The notes beneath the pieces were generated by a model. That model saw only the letters and a program-made list of their open reading frames with translations. It was not told the origin of the DNA and ran no database searches. From NCBI RefSeq assembly GCF_003574035.1, contig NZ_QWKY01000011.1:1-63219 (forward strand): a stretch of 63,219 nucleotides of DNA, given 5' to 3'. This document shows, one piece after another, positions 54,837-63,119 of the stretch. The translations under genes and the position numbers were made by a program. The DNA comes from Meiothermus hypogaeus. GTDB taxonomy: Bacteria > Deinococcota > Deinococci > Deinococcales > Thermaceae. Position 1 is the first letter of the stretch, and every line of letters begins with the position of its first letter.

Positions 54837-55469
54837 GTGACGCCGGAACGCCTCGCCAAAATGCGTGCGGTGCTGGATAAGCGCCAGCCCGACCTGACGG
54901 TGCTCCTGGAACGGGTGCACAAGCCCCACAATTTCTCGGCTATCCTGCGCTCTTGCGATGCGGTAGGGGTGCTGGAGGCCTACGCAATTCCCGCTAAGCA
55001 CGGCATTCCTGACCTGGACGAACCCGAGGGTCTAAGCTTGCAGGGCAAAACCTACAACGAGACCTCCGGCTCGGCGGCCAAGTGGGTGGGGCTGCATCTT
55101 CATGAGGACACCGTCTCGGCCTTTACCCATTTGAAGGCGCGTGGGTTTCAGGTGCTGGCTGCGCATTTTTCTGAGCGGGCCGTGGACTACCGCGTGGCCG
55201 ACTATACCCGCCCGACCTGTATCCTGCTGGGTACCGAAAAGTGGGGGGTTTCGCCCGAAGCCGCCGAACTATCGGACGGGCATATCCAGATTCCCATGAT
55301 GGGCATGGTGCAGAGCCTGAATGTGTCGGTAGCGGCGGCGGTGATCCTCTTTGAGGCCCAGCGGCAGCGCATACAGGCGGGGTTTTATGAACAGCCCCGC
55401 CTTTCGCCAGAGCACTACGAGGCTGTGCTGCGAAGCTGGGTAGCTCGGCATGAGCGGGGTCGGGGCTAG
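54837..55469 (+). CDS. trmH: tRNA (guanosine-18-2'-O)-methyltransferase
   Basis: This 210-residue SPOUT enzyme methylates the ribose of G18 in the D-loop of tRNA using SAM. It shows [24 protein letters not shown] with the catalytic Arg, [13 protein letters not shown], and the knot motif [27 protein letters not shown]. The sequence is very close to what I remember of T. thermophilus TrmH, for which the reaction is established. An N-terminal insertion ([18 protein letters not shown]) is a little longer. GTG 54837 lies eight bases after TACAAT (54823-54828), so translation is probably leaderless. Confidence 0.95.
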   Translation: MTPERLAKMRAVLDKRQPDLTVLLERVHKPHNFSAILRSCDAVGVLEAYAIPAKHGIPDLDEPEGLSLQGKTYNETSGSAAKWVGLHLHEDTVSAFTHLKARGFQVLAAHFSERAVDYRVADYTRPTCILLGTEKWGVSPEAAELSDGHIQIPMMGMVQSLNVSVAAAVILFEAQRQRIQAGFYEQPRLSPEHYEAVLRSWVARHERGRG

Positions 55470-55509
55470 TTTGCACAGCTTTTGAATGCTTTATGTCCTA
55501 AAGTAAGGT

Positions 55510-56691
55510 ATGCGAAAAACCATTCTCGCTGCTTTTTTCTGGATTTCTCTGGCGTGGGCGGGGCCGGATGGCATTTACTATGCCTTGGAGAACCGCGTTG
55601 AAAAAGGCCAGATCATCACCATTGGCACCCCTCAGCGCCTCAAGATTGGCGGGGTGGGCCAGCTTGAAACCTTGTTGACCAAAGCCGCCCGACCTGCGCG
55701 GGAGGCCCGCTGGTTCTATGACGAGGCCCTGAAGGACTGGGTGCTCGCCGACCAGATGGGCCACAGCTTTGCGTTTGCCGAGGCCAAAAAACGCTACCTC
55801 GAGGCGCTCAACAACAAGCAGGACGAATTTATCCTTCCGGTCTCCCACACCCTTCACCCCAAAGGCGCCCCCTACTACTACAACCTGGGCATCCGCCAAC
55901 TATTAGCTGAAGCCACCACTTCCTTTGGTGGTTCTTCCTATGAACGTCGCTACAACATCACCCTGGGAGCCAGTCGCCTGAATGGGGTGCAGATTGCTCC
56001 CGGTGAGACCTTTTCCTTTGCTAAAGCCATGGGCGAGGTCTCCGAACGCACCGGCTTCAAAAAAGCCTTCGTGATTTCCGGCGAACAAACCGTGGAGGGC
56101 GTGGGCGGGGGCATGTGTCAGGTCTCTACCACCCTTTTCCGCTCCGCCTACTTCGCCGGGCTGCCCATTGTGCAGCGCCGCCCGCACAGCTACCAGGTGC
56201 GCTACTACCAGCCTACCGGCCTCGATGCAGCGGTGTTTCTGCCCTCCCTCGACCTCAAGTTTAAAAACGACACCCCCGGCCACCTGCTTATCCAGAGCAG
56301 CGTGAGCGGTAGCCGCCTCACCTTCCGCGTGTTCGGCACCAAAGACCGCGAGGTAACCTGGAGCAACCCGGTTACCATTAGCCGCACCCCGGCCCCTCCC
56401 ACCCGCTTTATTGTGAGCCCCGAGCTACCCGCCCAGCGCTTTGTGCAGGTGGACTGGGCCGCCGAGGGGGCCACGGTGAACGTCTACCGCACCATCCGCT
56501 TTACCGGCGGCAAGGTGACCAAGGACACCCTGACCAGCACCTACCGTCCCTGGGGCGCGGTCTGGCTGGTAGGGGAGGGCACCCGCCTGCGCTCGGGCCG
56601 GGTGATCACTGCTGCCACCGACGACGCGCCGGACAACCACGGCTACCGCCTGCCCACCCAGACCGCCCTGCGCCCGGCCAGCAACCGCTAG
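55510..56691 (+). CDS. Secreted VanW-family protein
   Basis: This 393-residue exported protein has a signal peptide (MRKTILAAFFWISLAWAG) and a VanW domain in the central part: TTSFGGSSYERRYNITLGASRLNGVQIAPGETFSF, then ERTGFKKAFVISGEQTVEGVGGGMCQVSTTLFRSAYFAGL and RRPHSYQVRYYQPTGLDAAVF. VanW proteins occur near vancomycin-resistance and cell-wall genes but their activity is unknown. The C-terminal part contains beta strands with no recognised domain. TAAAGT lies a few bases before the ATG. It is followed by repeat copy 3. Confidence 0.9.
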   Translation: MRKTILAAFFWISLAWAGPDGIYYALENRVEKGQIITIGTPQRLKIGGVGQLETLLTKAARPAREARWFYDEALKDWVLADQMGHSFAFAEAKKRYLEALNNKQDEFILPVSHTLHPKGAPYYYNLGIRQLLAEATTSFGGSSYERRYNITLGASRLNGVQIAPGETFSFAKAMGEVSERTGFKKAFVISGEQTVEGVGGGMCQVSTTLFRSAYFAGLPIVQRRPHSYQVRYYQPTGLDAAVFLPSLDLKFKNDTPGHLLIQSSVSGSRLTFRVFGTKDREVTWSNPVTISRTPAPPTRFIVSPELPAQRFVQVDWAAEGATVNVYRTIRFTGGKVTKDTLTSTYRPWGAVWLVGEGTRLRSGRVITAATDDAPDNHGYRLPTQTALRPASNR

Positions 56692-56798
56692 ACAAATCCG
56701 GGTGACACGGCGAGCCGATGTCGGGCAATTTACTGCCCCTATCGCGCTCTTCACTGATGCGGCCACCCGTGAAAACGAGAATGCGTCTGGGCTAGGTT

Positions 56799-56925
56799 AT
56801 ACCAGATTCGGTTAGTTCGTCACCCTTTGGTGACGAACTAACCCGACCGAAGGGAGTGCTCTAGGATTCAAAAAGACAGTCTCTGGTGTTGTTGGTTTTG
56901 TAAACTGTCTTTTTGAATCCGGTAT
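56799..56925. repeat. Modular two-hairpin repeat, copy 3 (shortest)
   Basis: This 127-bp copy contains only the two hairpins and the short linker, without the 38-bp module or the CGCCGACCG block. Left stem GGTTAGTTCGTCACC / GGTGACGAACTAACC (15 bp, loop CTTT), right stem GGATTCAAAAAGACAG / CTGTCTTTTTGAATCC (16 bp). Ends ATACCAGATTC and GAATCCGGTAT. It lies between the VanW gene and the convergent Hsp20 gene. Confidence 0.9.
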
Positions 56926-56971
56926 TAGCCACGTAGTGGCTCACTCCCTGACAGACGCATGTGATGCACCC

Positions 56972-57001
56972 CACCCGTGGGCCGGGCCCGGCCCACGGGT
57001 G
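56972..57001. repeat. 30-bp perfect palindrome
   Basis: CACCCGTGGGCCGGG is followed immediately by its reverse complement, a 30-bp perfect palindrome without a loop. It lies between repeat copy 3 and the Hsp20 stop. It could extrude as a cruciform or act as a terminator; no clear T run follows in either direction. Confidence 0.75.
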
Positions 57002-57092
57002 CTTGGGTTTCGAGTTTTCAGGCGGCTGCTGTTTTGTTTAGCACAAAGGATTCTTGGGTCCCGAATGACTCGGTTTTCGTCGAGGCGCTCTA

Positions 57093-57557
57093 TTACGCAG
57101 AACTAATAGCGATTTTGCGTACCCGGGCCTGCTCAACTTTGGGCAGGGTCAGGCGCAGCAGACCATCGGTAATGGTGGCCTGAATCTTGTCTACCTCAAC
57201 CGAAGCAGGCAGGGTAAGGCTTTGAACGAAGCTTCCCCGCGGCAATCCGCGCGACCAGTAGCGGCGTTCCTCGGCGTTCTGGGTCTCGGGGTAAGTGCCG
57301 CGAATGGTAAGCTGATTGCCCTCCAGGCGAACCTCGAGGTCGTCCTTGCGCAGGCCGGGTACAGCCATCTCGAGTACCAGGCTGTCTCCAGTTTCGTAGA
57401 GGTCATAGGGATACCTGCTCGGCAGCGAGCTGCTCAGAGAGGTGGTTACCTCGTTCCAGAGCCGGTCAAACTCTTGGAAGAAGTCGTTTGTAGTTGAGAG
57501 ATTCCAGCTCCGCAGAGGCATGGTCTGAACAGGTGTGTTCCGAACAATCTCCAGCAT
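57093..57557 (-). CDS. Hsp20/alpha-crystallin family small heat-shock protein
   Basis: This 154-residue chaperone holds unfolding proteins in large oligomers. The alpha-crystallin domain (about residues 45-140) includes YDLYETGDSLVLEMAVPGLRKDDLEVRLEGNQLTIRG, the LPRGSFVQSLTLPASV strand and the GLLRLTLPKVE core, with a short C-terminal tail (VRKIAISSA; the IXI-like motif is KIAI). AAAGGAGGT precedes ATG 57557. The promoter (57603-57632) is overlaid by an inverted repeat of HspR-type, and a 6-bp hairpin (GTAGGG/CCCTAC, 57574-57594) lies in the leader. The operon at 57712 is divergent. Confidence 0.94.
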   Translation of the reverse strand: MLEIVRNTPVQTMPLRSWNLSTTNDFFQEFDRLWNEVTTSLSSSLPSRYPYDLYETGDSLVLEMAVPGLRKDDLEVRLEGNQLTIRGTYPETQNAEERRYWSRGLPRGSFVQSLTLPASVEVDKIQATITDGLLRLTLPKVEQARVRKIAISSA

Positions 57558-57602
57558 ACTGAAACCTCCTTTCGTAGGGTGGGTTGTTCCCTACAGCTAG
57601 GA

Positions 57603-57632
57603 AATATAAAACTTGAGTGTTGCTTTGTCAAG
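57603..57632 (-). promoter_or_regulatory. hsp20 promoter with HspR-type (HAIR) operator
   Basis: On the minus strand TTGACA (57626-57631), 17 bases, TATATT (57603-57608), an almost perfect vegetative promoter. CTTGAGT (57612-57618), seven bases, TGTCAAG (57626-57632) matches the HAIR element CTTGAGT-N7-ACTCAAG at 12 of 14 positions and covers the -35. HspR repressors that bind HAIR are known in actinobacteria and Deinococcus; none is encoded in the window. Confidence 0.75.
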
Positions 57633-57711
57633 TATTGTTATGACTCTAATGTATATTTCATGTTTCTGGCCTAGATTCACAGTTGAAAAAAACTTGGCCT
57701 GGAGGTGAAAC

Positions 57712-58851
57712 GTGCCACGCCTGATTGCGTTAATGCTTCTGCTGACTAGCCTGGGCCTCGCCCAGGGTTACCGGGGTCTGGCTCTGTACACACCTTATCC
57801 TTCCCAAAGTGTGCGAGTGGGAGAAACCATAAACCTGCCCATTACCCTCAAGGGCTACAGTCTGCCGCCCCAAACCGTCCAGGTGCGGCTCACTGAGTCG
57901 GCACAGGGCTGGAAGGCCAGCCTGCTGGGCGGAGGCCGGGTCGTGAGTGCGGTCTACGTGTTGCCCGACGGAGAACAAAGCCTTTCCCTGCGCCTCGAGC
58001 CCCCCCAGAACGTGCGACCCGGCACCTATCGCTTTAGGTTACTCGCCGAGGGCAGTGGGGTACGGGCCGAGTTGCCGATTGCACTCACGCTGGGTCAGGT
58101 ACTACCCAAACGGCTCTCCCTCGAGTCCGAGCTTCCGGTGCTTAAAGGCACCCCCACCGCCAGCTTTCGCTATCGCGTCATCCTCAAAAACGAAAGCGAT
58201 CAAGACCTGCTGACCAACCTGGAAGCCGAGGCCCCCGAAAACTTCCGGGTCAGCTTCAGCACCGCTTTCGGCGGCCAGGAGGTCAACAGCTTGCCCCTAA
58301 AGGCCGGAGAAACCAAAGATCTCGATGTTCAGGTCACGCCTCCGCGGCAGGTAGAAGCCAAGGTGTATGCCGTTACCCTGCGTGCATTGGCAGGGGAAGC
58401 CAAGGCTGAGCTGGTAGTGAACCTGGACATCACCGGCCAAACCGAGCTTAGCCTAACCACCCCCGAGGGGCGGCTTTCAGGACGGGCCTATGCAGGCCGG
58501 GAAAACCCCATCAAGCTGGTGGTCAAGAACACCGGCAGCGCACCGGCAGAAAACCTCGAGTTCTCGGCCAGTGAGCCATCGGGTTGGGAAGTCAAGTTTG
58601 AACCCGACAAAATCGAGAAGCTGGCCCCGGGGGGCGAGTCGGAGGTCACGGCTAAAATCAAGCCGTCTCCTCGAGCTGTAGCAGGCGACTATATGCTCAC
58701 CCTGAGGACATCAGCGGGTAGCGCCCAGGCCTCGGCCGATTACCGGGTTACGGTGCAGACCTCTACTTTATGGGGTCTGGTGGGGGTGGCCTTAATCGCG
58801 GTGGCAGTTGGGGCAGTGGGCTTTGCCGTTTCGCGCTTTGGACGCCGTTAG
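57712..58851 (+). CDS. Exported protein with NEW3-type domains and a C-terminal anchor
   Basis: This 379-residue protein has a signal peptide (MPRLIALMLLLTSLGLAQG), three consecutive beta-sandwich domains of the NEW3 (NPCBM-associated) type, with motifs such as ENPIKLVVKNTGSAPAENLEFSASEPSGWEVKF and PSPRAVAGDYMLTLRTSAGSAQASADYRVTV, and one C-terminal membrane helix (LWGLVGVALIAVAVGAVGFAVSRFG). It is thus anchored in the cytoplasmic membrane with its domains outside. TGGAGGTG precedes GTG 57712. It forms an operon with an ABC ATPase and permease; its role may be an exported substrate, sensor or accessory protein. Confidence 0.85.
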   Translation: MPRLIALMLLLTSLGLAQGYRGLALYTPYPSQSVRVGETINLPITLKGYSLPPQTVQVRLTESAQGWKASLLGGGRVVSAVYVLPDGEQSLSLRLEPPQNVRPGTYRFRLLAEGSGVRAELPIALTLGQVLPKRLSLESELPVLKGTPTASFRYRVILKNESDQDLLTNLEAEAPENFRVSFSTAFGGQEVNSLPLKAGETKDLDVQVTPPRQVEAKVYAVTLRALAGEAKAELVVNLDITGQTELSLTTPEGRLSGRAYAGRENPIKLVVKNTGSAPAENLEFSASEPSGWEVKFEPDKIEKLAPGGESEVTAKIKPSPRAVAGDYMLTLRTSAGSAQASADYRVTVQTSTLWGLVGVALIAVAVGAVGFAVSRFGRR

Positions 58852-58860
58852 GGAGGCCCT

Positions 58861-59790
58861 ATGGTCATAGAGACCCAAGGCCTAACCAAGCGCTATGGCA
58901 AGGTGGTAGCGGTAGATGGACTCGACCTGCGCATCGAGGCTGGGGAAGTCTACGGTCTTTTAGGCCCCAACGGCTCCGGTAAAACCACAACCATCCTTAT
59001 GCTGTTGGGGCTGACCGAGCCCAGCGCTGGAACGGTGCGGGTGCTGGGGCTCGACCCTACCCGCGAGCCCCTTTCTCTCAAAAAACAGGTGGGCTACCTT
59101 CCCGACTCGGTGGGTTTTTATAACGAGATGACAGCCTGGGAGAACCTCGCTTATACCGCCCGCCTCAATGGTCTGCCTCGAGACCTGTCCAGGATCCGCA
59201 TTGAACGGGTGCTGCAGCGCATGGGCCTGGCCGAGGTGGCCCATCGCCCGGTCAGTGCGTTTTCCCGGGGTATGCGCCAGCGCCTGGGGCTGGCTGAGGT
59301 GCTCCTCAAAGAGCCCCGGGTGGTTGTTTTAGACGAGCCTACCCTGGGCCTCGACCCTGAGGCGGCGCAAGAGTTCTTGAAAATGATCCAGAGCCTGAAG
59401 GCCGAGGGAATAACGGTGCTGCTTTCCTCGCACCTGCTACACCAAGTGCAAACCATCTGCGACCGGGTGGGGCTTTTCCACAAAGGGAAACTGGTACTGG
59501 AGGGGCGGGTAGAAGAGCTGGCCCAGCGGATTTTGGGGGGTGCGTACCGGATTCGCCTCGAGGCCACCCCTTTGGATGGCCTGGTAGAACGTTTGCAAGC
59601 CTTGCCAGAGGTAAGCCGGGTTCAAACCGATACCCGCGGGCTCAGGTTGGAGGCCAGCCTGGACATCCGGCCCCAGGTGGCCCGCACCGTGCTCGAGGCC
59701 GGGGCAGCCCTCCATAGCCTCTCGTTGGAGCAACCCAGTCTAGACGAGGTCTACGCCCGTTACTTCCAGGAGGTACGCCATGCAGCCTAG
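58861..59790 (+). CDS. ABC transporter ATP-binding protein
   Basis: This 309-residue ATPase has the Walker A motif GPNGSGKTT, the signature [16 protein letters not shown], and Walker [17 protein letters not shown] with the H-loop SSHLLHQV. The C-terminal part after residue 220 is an extension seen in ABC-2-type exporters with integral-membrane partners, such as NosF-like or CcmA-like proteins. It should energise the permease encoded next. ATG 58861 follows GGAGG, and the gene starts nine bases after the NEW3 protein. Its end overlaps the permease gene by 11 bases. Confidence 0.95.
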   Translation: MVIETQGLTKRYGKVVAVDGLDLRIEAGEVYGLLGPNGSGKTTTILMLLGLTEPSAGTVRVLGLDPTREPLSLKKQVGYLPDSVGFYNEMTAWENLAYTARLNGLPRDLSRIRIERVLQRMGLAEVAHRPVSAFSRGMRQRLGLAEVLLKEPRVVVLDEPTLGLDPEAAQEFLKMIQSLKAEGITVLLSSHLLHQVQTICDRVGLFHKGKLVLEGRVEELAQRILGGAYRIRLEATPLDGLVERLQALPEVSRVQTDTRGLRLEASLDIRPQVARTVLEAGAALHSLSLEQPSLDEVYARYFQEVRHAA

Positions 59791-60754
59791 TCCCAACAAA
59801 CTTCGGCGTGAAGGCTCGCCTTGGACGGGGTTATGGGCGGTCTTTTTCAAGGAAATGGCCGACCACCTCAGCAGTACGCGGATGCGAATCCTGGAGGTGC
59901 TGATCCTGTTCTCGGCGGTGGGTGCGGTCTACGCAGGGGCTCAAACCCTGCGCCAAACCATCGGCGAAGACCCCTTTCTGCTGCTGAGGGTTTTTACCGC
60001 TGCCCAGGATCCTTTACCCTCGTTTGTAGCTTTTTTGAGCTTCTTCTTACCCCTCGCAGCTATTGCCCTGGGCTTCGATGCCATTAACGGTGAATATAAC
60101 CGCAACACCCTTTCGCGCATCCTCGCCCAGCCCATCTACCGCGATGCCCTTTTGTGGGGTAAGTTTTTGGCCGGACTGGCCACCCTGGCTTTGATTTTGC
60201 TGGCCCTGTTTTTGCTGGTGGTGGGTCTGGGCCTGGTTTTTCTGGGTGTACCTCCCGGAAGCGAGGAAGTCGGGCGGGCCTTGCTCTTCTTGCTGGCCAC
60301 ACTGGCTTATACCGGGGTTTGGCTGGGTGTTGCCCTGGTCACTTCGGTGCTTTTCCGTAGCGCGGCTACATCGGCACTGGCGGCCATAGCAGTCTGGCTT
60401 TTTTTTGCCCTGTTCTGGGGCATCATAGCCCAGCTTCTGGCCCAGGCTGTAGCCCCTTTCGACCCATTTGATCCCGAGAGTGAGCTGCGCCAGACTGAAG
60501 CCCTGCTGGCTTTCTCCCGTCTTTCACCCAACACCCTGTACGCTGAGGCCATCCAGGTCCTCCTGAACCCTGGGATACGGAGCCTGGGCCCGGTGCTGAT
60601 TACTCAACTGCAGGGGGCTTTGCTGGGTTCACCCCTCCCCCTAGGTCAGAGTTTCCTGCTGGCCTGGCCGCAGCTGACAGGCCTTATCGCGCTTACCTTG
60701 CTGCTGTTTGCCCTGGCCTATGTGCTCTTCCAGCGGCGGGAAGTGCGGGCTTAG
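59780..60754 (+). CDS. ABC-2-type transporter permease
   Basis: This 324-residue permease has six to seven hydrophobic helices, including [55 protein letters not shown] and [24 protein letters not shown]. The block [31 protein letters not shown] is typical of NosY/ABC-2 permeases. Together with the upstream ATPase it forms an exporter, and the membrane-anchored NEW3 protein may be a partner or cargo. GGAGGT lies before ATG 59780. Repeat copy 4 follows 36 bases after its stop. Confidence 0.92.
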   Translation: MQPSPNKLRREGSPWTGLWAVFFKEMADHLSSTRMRILEVLILFSAVGAVYAGAQTLRQTIGEDPFLLLRVFTAAQDPLPSFVAFLSFFLPLAAIALGFDAINGEYNRNTLSRILAQPIYRDALLWGKFLAGLATLALILLALFLLVVGLGLVFLGVPPGSEEVGRALLFLLATLAYTGVWLGVALVTSVLFRSAATSALAAIAVWLFFALFWGIIAQLLAQAVAPFDPFDPESELRQTEALLAFSRLSPNTLYAEAIQVLLNPGIRSLGPVLITQLQGALLGSPLPLGQSFLLAWPQLTGLIALTLLLFALAYVLFQRREVRA

Positions 60755-60790
60755 GGCGCTGCTTCACAAAAATTGAAGCATCCAGCAGTA

Positions 60791-61062
60791 ATACCAGATT
60801 TGGTTAGTTCGTCACCAAAGGGTGACGAACTAACCCGACCGAAGTTATTCGCGTAGCGGAGGGCGATACCGCCCCTTGGAAGTTATCCGCGTAGCGGAGG
60901 GCGATACCGCCCCTTGGAAGTTATCCGCGTAGCGGAGGGCGATACCGCCCCTTGGAAGGGAGACGCTTTTTTCGCCGACCGTAGGGAGGGCTGTGCTCTA
61001 GGATTCAAAAAGACAACCTATGGGGTTTTTGGTTTTGTAAACTGTCTTTTTGAATCCGGTAT
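60791..61062. repeat. Modular two-hairpin repeat, copy 4 (three modules)
   Basis: This 272-bp copy has the left stem GGTTAGTTCGTCACC / GGTGACGAACTAACC (loop AAAG), three tandem 38-bp modules, then the CGCCGACCGTAGGG block and the right hairpin ending CTGTCTTTTTGAATCC. It ends GAATCCGGTAT. The left loop AAAG is the reverse complement of the loop in copy 3. It fills most of the gap between the permease and the convergent phosphoglycerate mutase gene. Confidence 0.92.
60841..60954. repeat. Three tandem copies of a 38-bp module
   Basis: Units at 60841-60878, 60879-60916 and 60917-60954 begin GAAGTTATYCGCG and end GCCCCTTG. The first differs by one base (T for C). Each unit holds two small stems, TCCGC/GCGGA with a GTA loop and GGGCG/CGCCC with a short loop. 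There are no spacers between units, so it is not a CRISPR array. Confidence 0.95.
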
Positions 61063-61169
61063 AAGAATCCTTTGTCCTGGACTAAAACAGTGGCTGTTTG
61101 GATGCGGGGCCACGTCTTTGAAGAGCGCGATAAGCCACAACCCGGAGCTGAGCATTCGCTAGAAACCGA

Positions 61170-62399
61170 CTAGGCCCCGTACTTTTGCAGCTTGCCTGCG
61201 TGTGCCAGCAGCAAAGGCATCAGCTCCACCCCGCGCAGGTGGCCCAAGCTTCCTTTGGACGCTTCGTCCTCGGTGAAGCGCTGGGCGGGGTCGTTGCGCA
61301 GGAAGGGCGCGTGCAGCAGCAAGGGTACGGGGTGCCAGGAGTGGGCCTTCAGCACCGAGGGGGTGGAGTGATCGCCGGTGATGGCCAGCACATCGGGCTT
61401 CAGGGCCAGCAGCTCGGGCAGCAGCTGGTCGAATAGCTCCACCTTGTGGGCCTTCTCCTGGAAGTTGCCGTCCTCGCCAGTGGAGTCGGTTTTCTTGAAG
61501 TGCAGGTAGAAGAAGTCGTACTGCTCCCAGTGCGCTTGCAGGGCCTTGACCTTGCCCTGGGGGGCGTCCTCCACCCCCTCCACCGGCAGCACGTCCATGC
61601 CCACCAGACTGGCCACCCCCTTGTACATGGGGTAGCTGGCCACGCAGGCGGCCCGCACCTTGTAGACCTCGGCCATGCTGGGAAACCGGGGCTTCTCGGA
61701 GATGCCCCGGAAGAGCGCCCCGTTGATCTGCGGCTCGTCGTGCAGCACTTCTCGGATTCGGGCGGTGAGGGCGTTGAGCACGCGGGCGGTTTTGGCGCTG
61801 GCCGCGTCGGCTGCGTTGTGGGGGTGCGATGGAAGGGGGGCCACGCCGGTTTTTTGGGGGTCGGTATCGCTCACCTTTTCGCCCAAACCAGCCCCGCGCA
61901 AAATCACCACAAAGCGGTGCTCGGACTCGGTGTAGAAGCTCACCCGCACACCCTCAATTTCGCTAATGGCGGCCTTGAGCTTGCTTACCACCCGCACGTT
62001 CTCGGCGTCGCTGGGCCGGCCTGCCCGGCGGTCTACCACCAGGCCTTGTGCGTCCAGGGTGGCAAAGTTGCCGCGCACCCCCACGTCGCCGTCCTGGAAG
62101 TCGGCCCCAATGCCGATGGCCGAGAGCGCCCCCCGCCCCACCAGGTACTGAAAGGGGTCGTAGCCAAAGAGCGAAAGGTGGCCAGGGCCCGAGCCGGGAG
62201 CCAGGCCCGGATAGACCGGGGTCAAGAGCCCCAGAGCGCTCTGCTTAGCCAGCGCATCGAGGTTGGGGGTGTGGGCGGCGGCGAGCTCGGTGGGGCCGCC
62301 GTGCTGCTGGGGTAGGCCGCCTACTCCGTCCAGCACCACCAGCAGAATCTTGGAAGGGGTTTTTTGCGACAACTCGGCAATCACCGGAAGCATGTCCAT
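61170..62399 (-). CDS. apgM: 2,3-bisphosphoglycerate-independent phosphoglycerate mutase, archaeal type
   Basis: This 409-residue metal-dependent enzyme interconverts 3- and 2-phosphoglycerate. It belongs to the alkaline-phosphatase-like ApgM family: [12 protein letters not shown] with the metal Asp24, the catalytic Ser region [32 protein letters not shown] and the C-terminal ITGDHSTP and [14 protein letters not shown] 62399 is chosen because TAGAAT ends six bases before it, in leaderless position; the ATG two codons later is an alternative. It is convergent with the ABC operon and repeat copy 4. Confidence 0.94.
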   Translation of the reverse strand: MDMLPVIAELSQKTPSKILLVVLDGVGGLPQQHGGPTELAAAHTPNLDALAKQSALGLLTPVYPGLAPGSGPGHLSLFGYDPFQYLVGRGALSAIGIGADFQDGDVGVRGNFATLDAQGLVVDRRAGRPSDAENVRVVSKLKAAISEIEGVRVSFYTESEHRFVVILRGAGLGEKVSDTDPQKTGVAPLPSHPHNAADAASAKTARVLNALTARIREVLHDEPQINGALFRGISEKPRFPSMAEVYKVRAACVASYPMYKGVASLVGMDVLPVEGVEDAPQGKVKALQAHWEQYDFFYLHFKKTDSTGEDGNFQEKAHKVELFDQLLPELLALKPDVLAITGDHSTPSVLKAHSWHPVPLLLHAPFLRNDPAQRFTEDEASKGSLGHLRGVELMPLLLAHAGKLQKYGA

Positions 62400-62539
62400 G
62401 TGCCCATTCTACCGGCGACCAGACCCAGTCCTCGCTATCCAAGAGCAACCTCGCAGTACGGCAACGGGGCTTTGGAGTGTTTGACATTGCCGTTGGTATT
62501 ACCCCCGCTGCTTAGGTCAAATTCTTGCCAAAAACCGCT

Positions 62540-62848
62540 CTAGTTCGGGATTCGTCTGATGGTGATGTTAAAGTCTGGAATCGTGACAAGCAAGTCACCT
62601 ATCTGGGTCGGCGTTGCAATAGCACCGGTGTTCCGTGCCACATAGGAATGGGCCGGGATGGTAAGTGGGGCGAAAGAGACGCCTTGTATCTCTACATGCC
62701 TAAGATCATTCAGTTCTAGCGAACCCGCTGCCACTTGATTGGTGTTGTTGATGGTATCGTTGGCGATTTTGGTCGAGGTTACGGCATTGTTGGCGATTTT
62801 GGCGGTTGTGACCGCCCCGCCCGCCAGTTTCGCGGTGTTCGCATCGGG
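62540..62848 (-). pseudogene. C-terminal fragment of a tail-fibre-like or surface protein
   Basis: The frame of 102 codons lacks a proper start. It carries repeats of the form AKLAGGAVTTAKIANNAVTSTKIAN, as in phage tail fibres and some surface proteins, followed by a short C-terminal domain (VEIQGVSFAPLTIPAHSYVARNT ... LLVTIPDFNITIRRIPN). The frame is closed upstream by TGA at 62849-62851, where it abuts a regulator remnant. It is therefore a truncated piece brought here by rearrangement. Confidence 0.6.
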
Positions 62849-63006
62849 TCAGAAGAGGGCGGCCAGGGCCTCGCGGCTCACCCACTCCCCCGGCAAGCCA
62901 GGTAGATCAGCAGTTGCGCCGGACGCGAGGGGAAGAGGTCGTGGCGCACGTCCCCCAACCGCACGTGGGGCTCGTCCAGCAGGTACAAGCAGGCAGGCGT
63001 GGGCAT
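62849..63006 (-). pseudogene. N-terminal remnant of a SARP-type regulator
   Basis: From ATG 63006 the translation reads MPTPACLYLLDEPHVRLGDV... FPSRPAQLLIYLA, matching the start of a SARP DNA-binding domain. A one-base shift near 62895 moves the rest into another frame, GEWVSREALAALF, followed by TGA where such domains have Trp (LFWPD). The piece ends there and continues in frame into the tail-fibre-like fragment. It resembles the intact regulator at 22775 in domain, not necessarily in origin. Confidence 0.6.
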
Positions 63007-63119
63007 ATACACTCTTCCGGCGCTAATACGGATTAGCCCTCATTGTAGCGCCCGGTACACCTATCGCGGGAGTGCAACGACGTTGGTTACGCTAAGTACA
63101 CTCACGATAGACTTTTACT

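Noticed and set aside
60841-60954. Three tandem 38-bp repeats as a possible CRISPR array
   Set aside because: Units are directly adjacent with no spacers and are part of a larger element; no cas gene is present.
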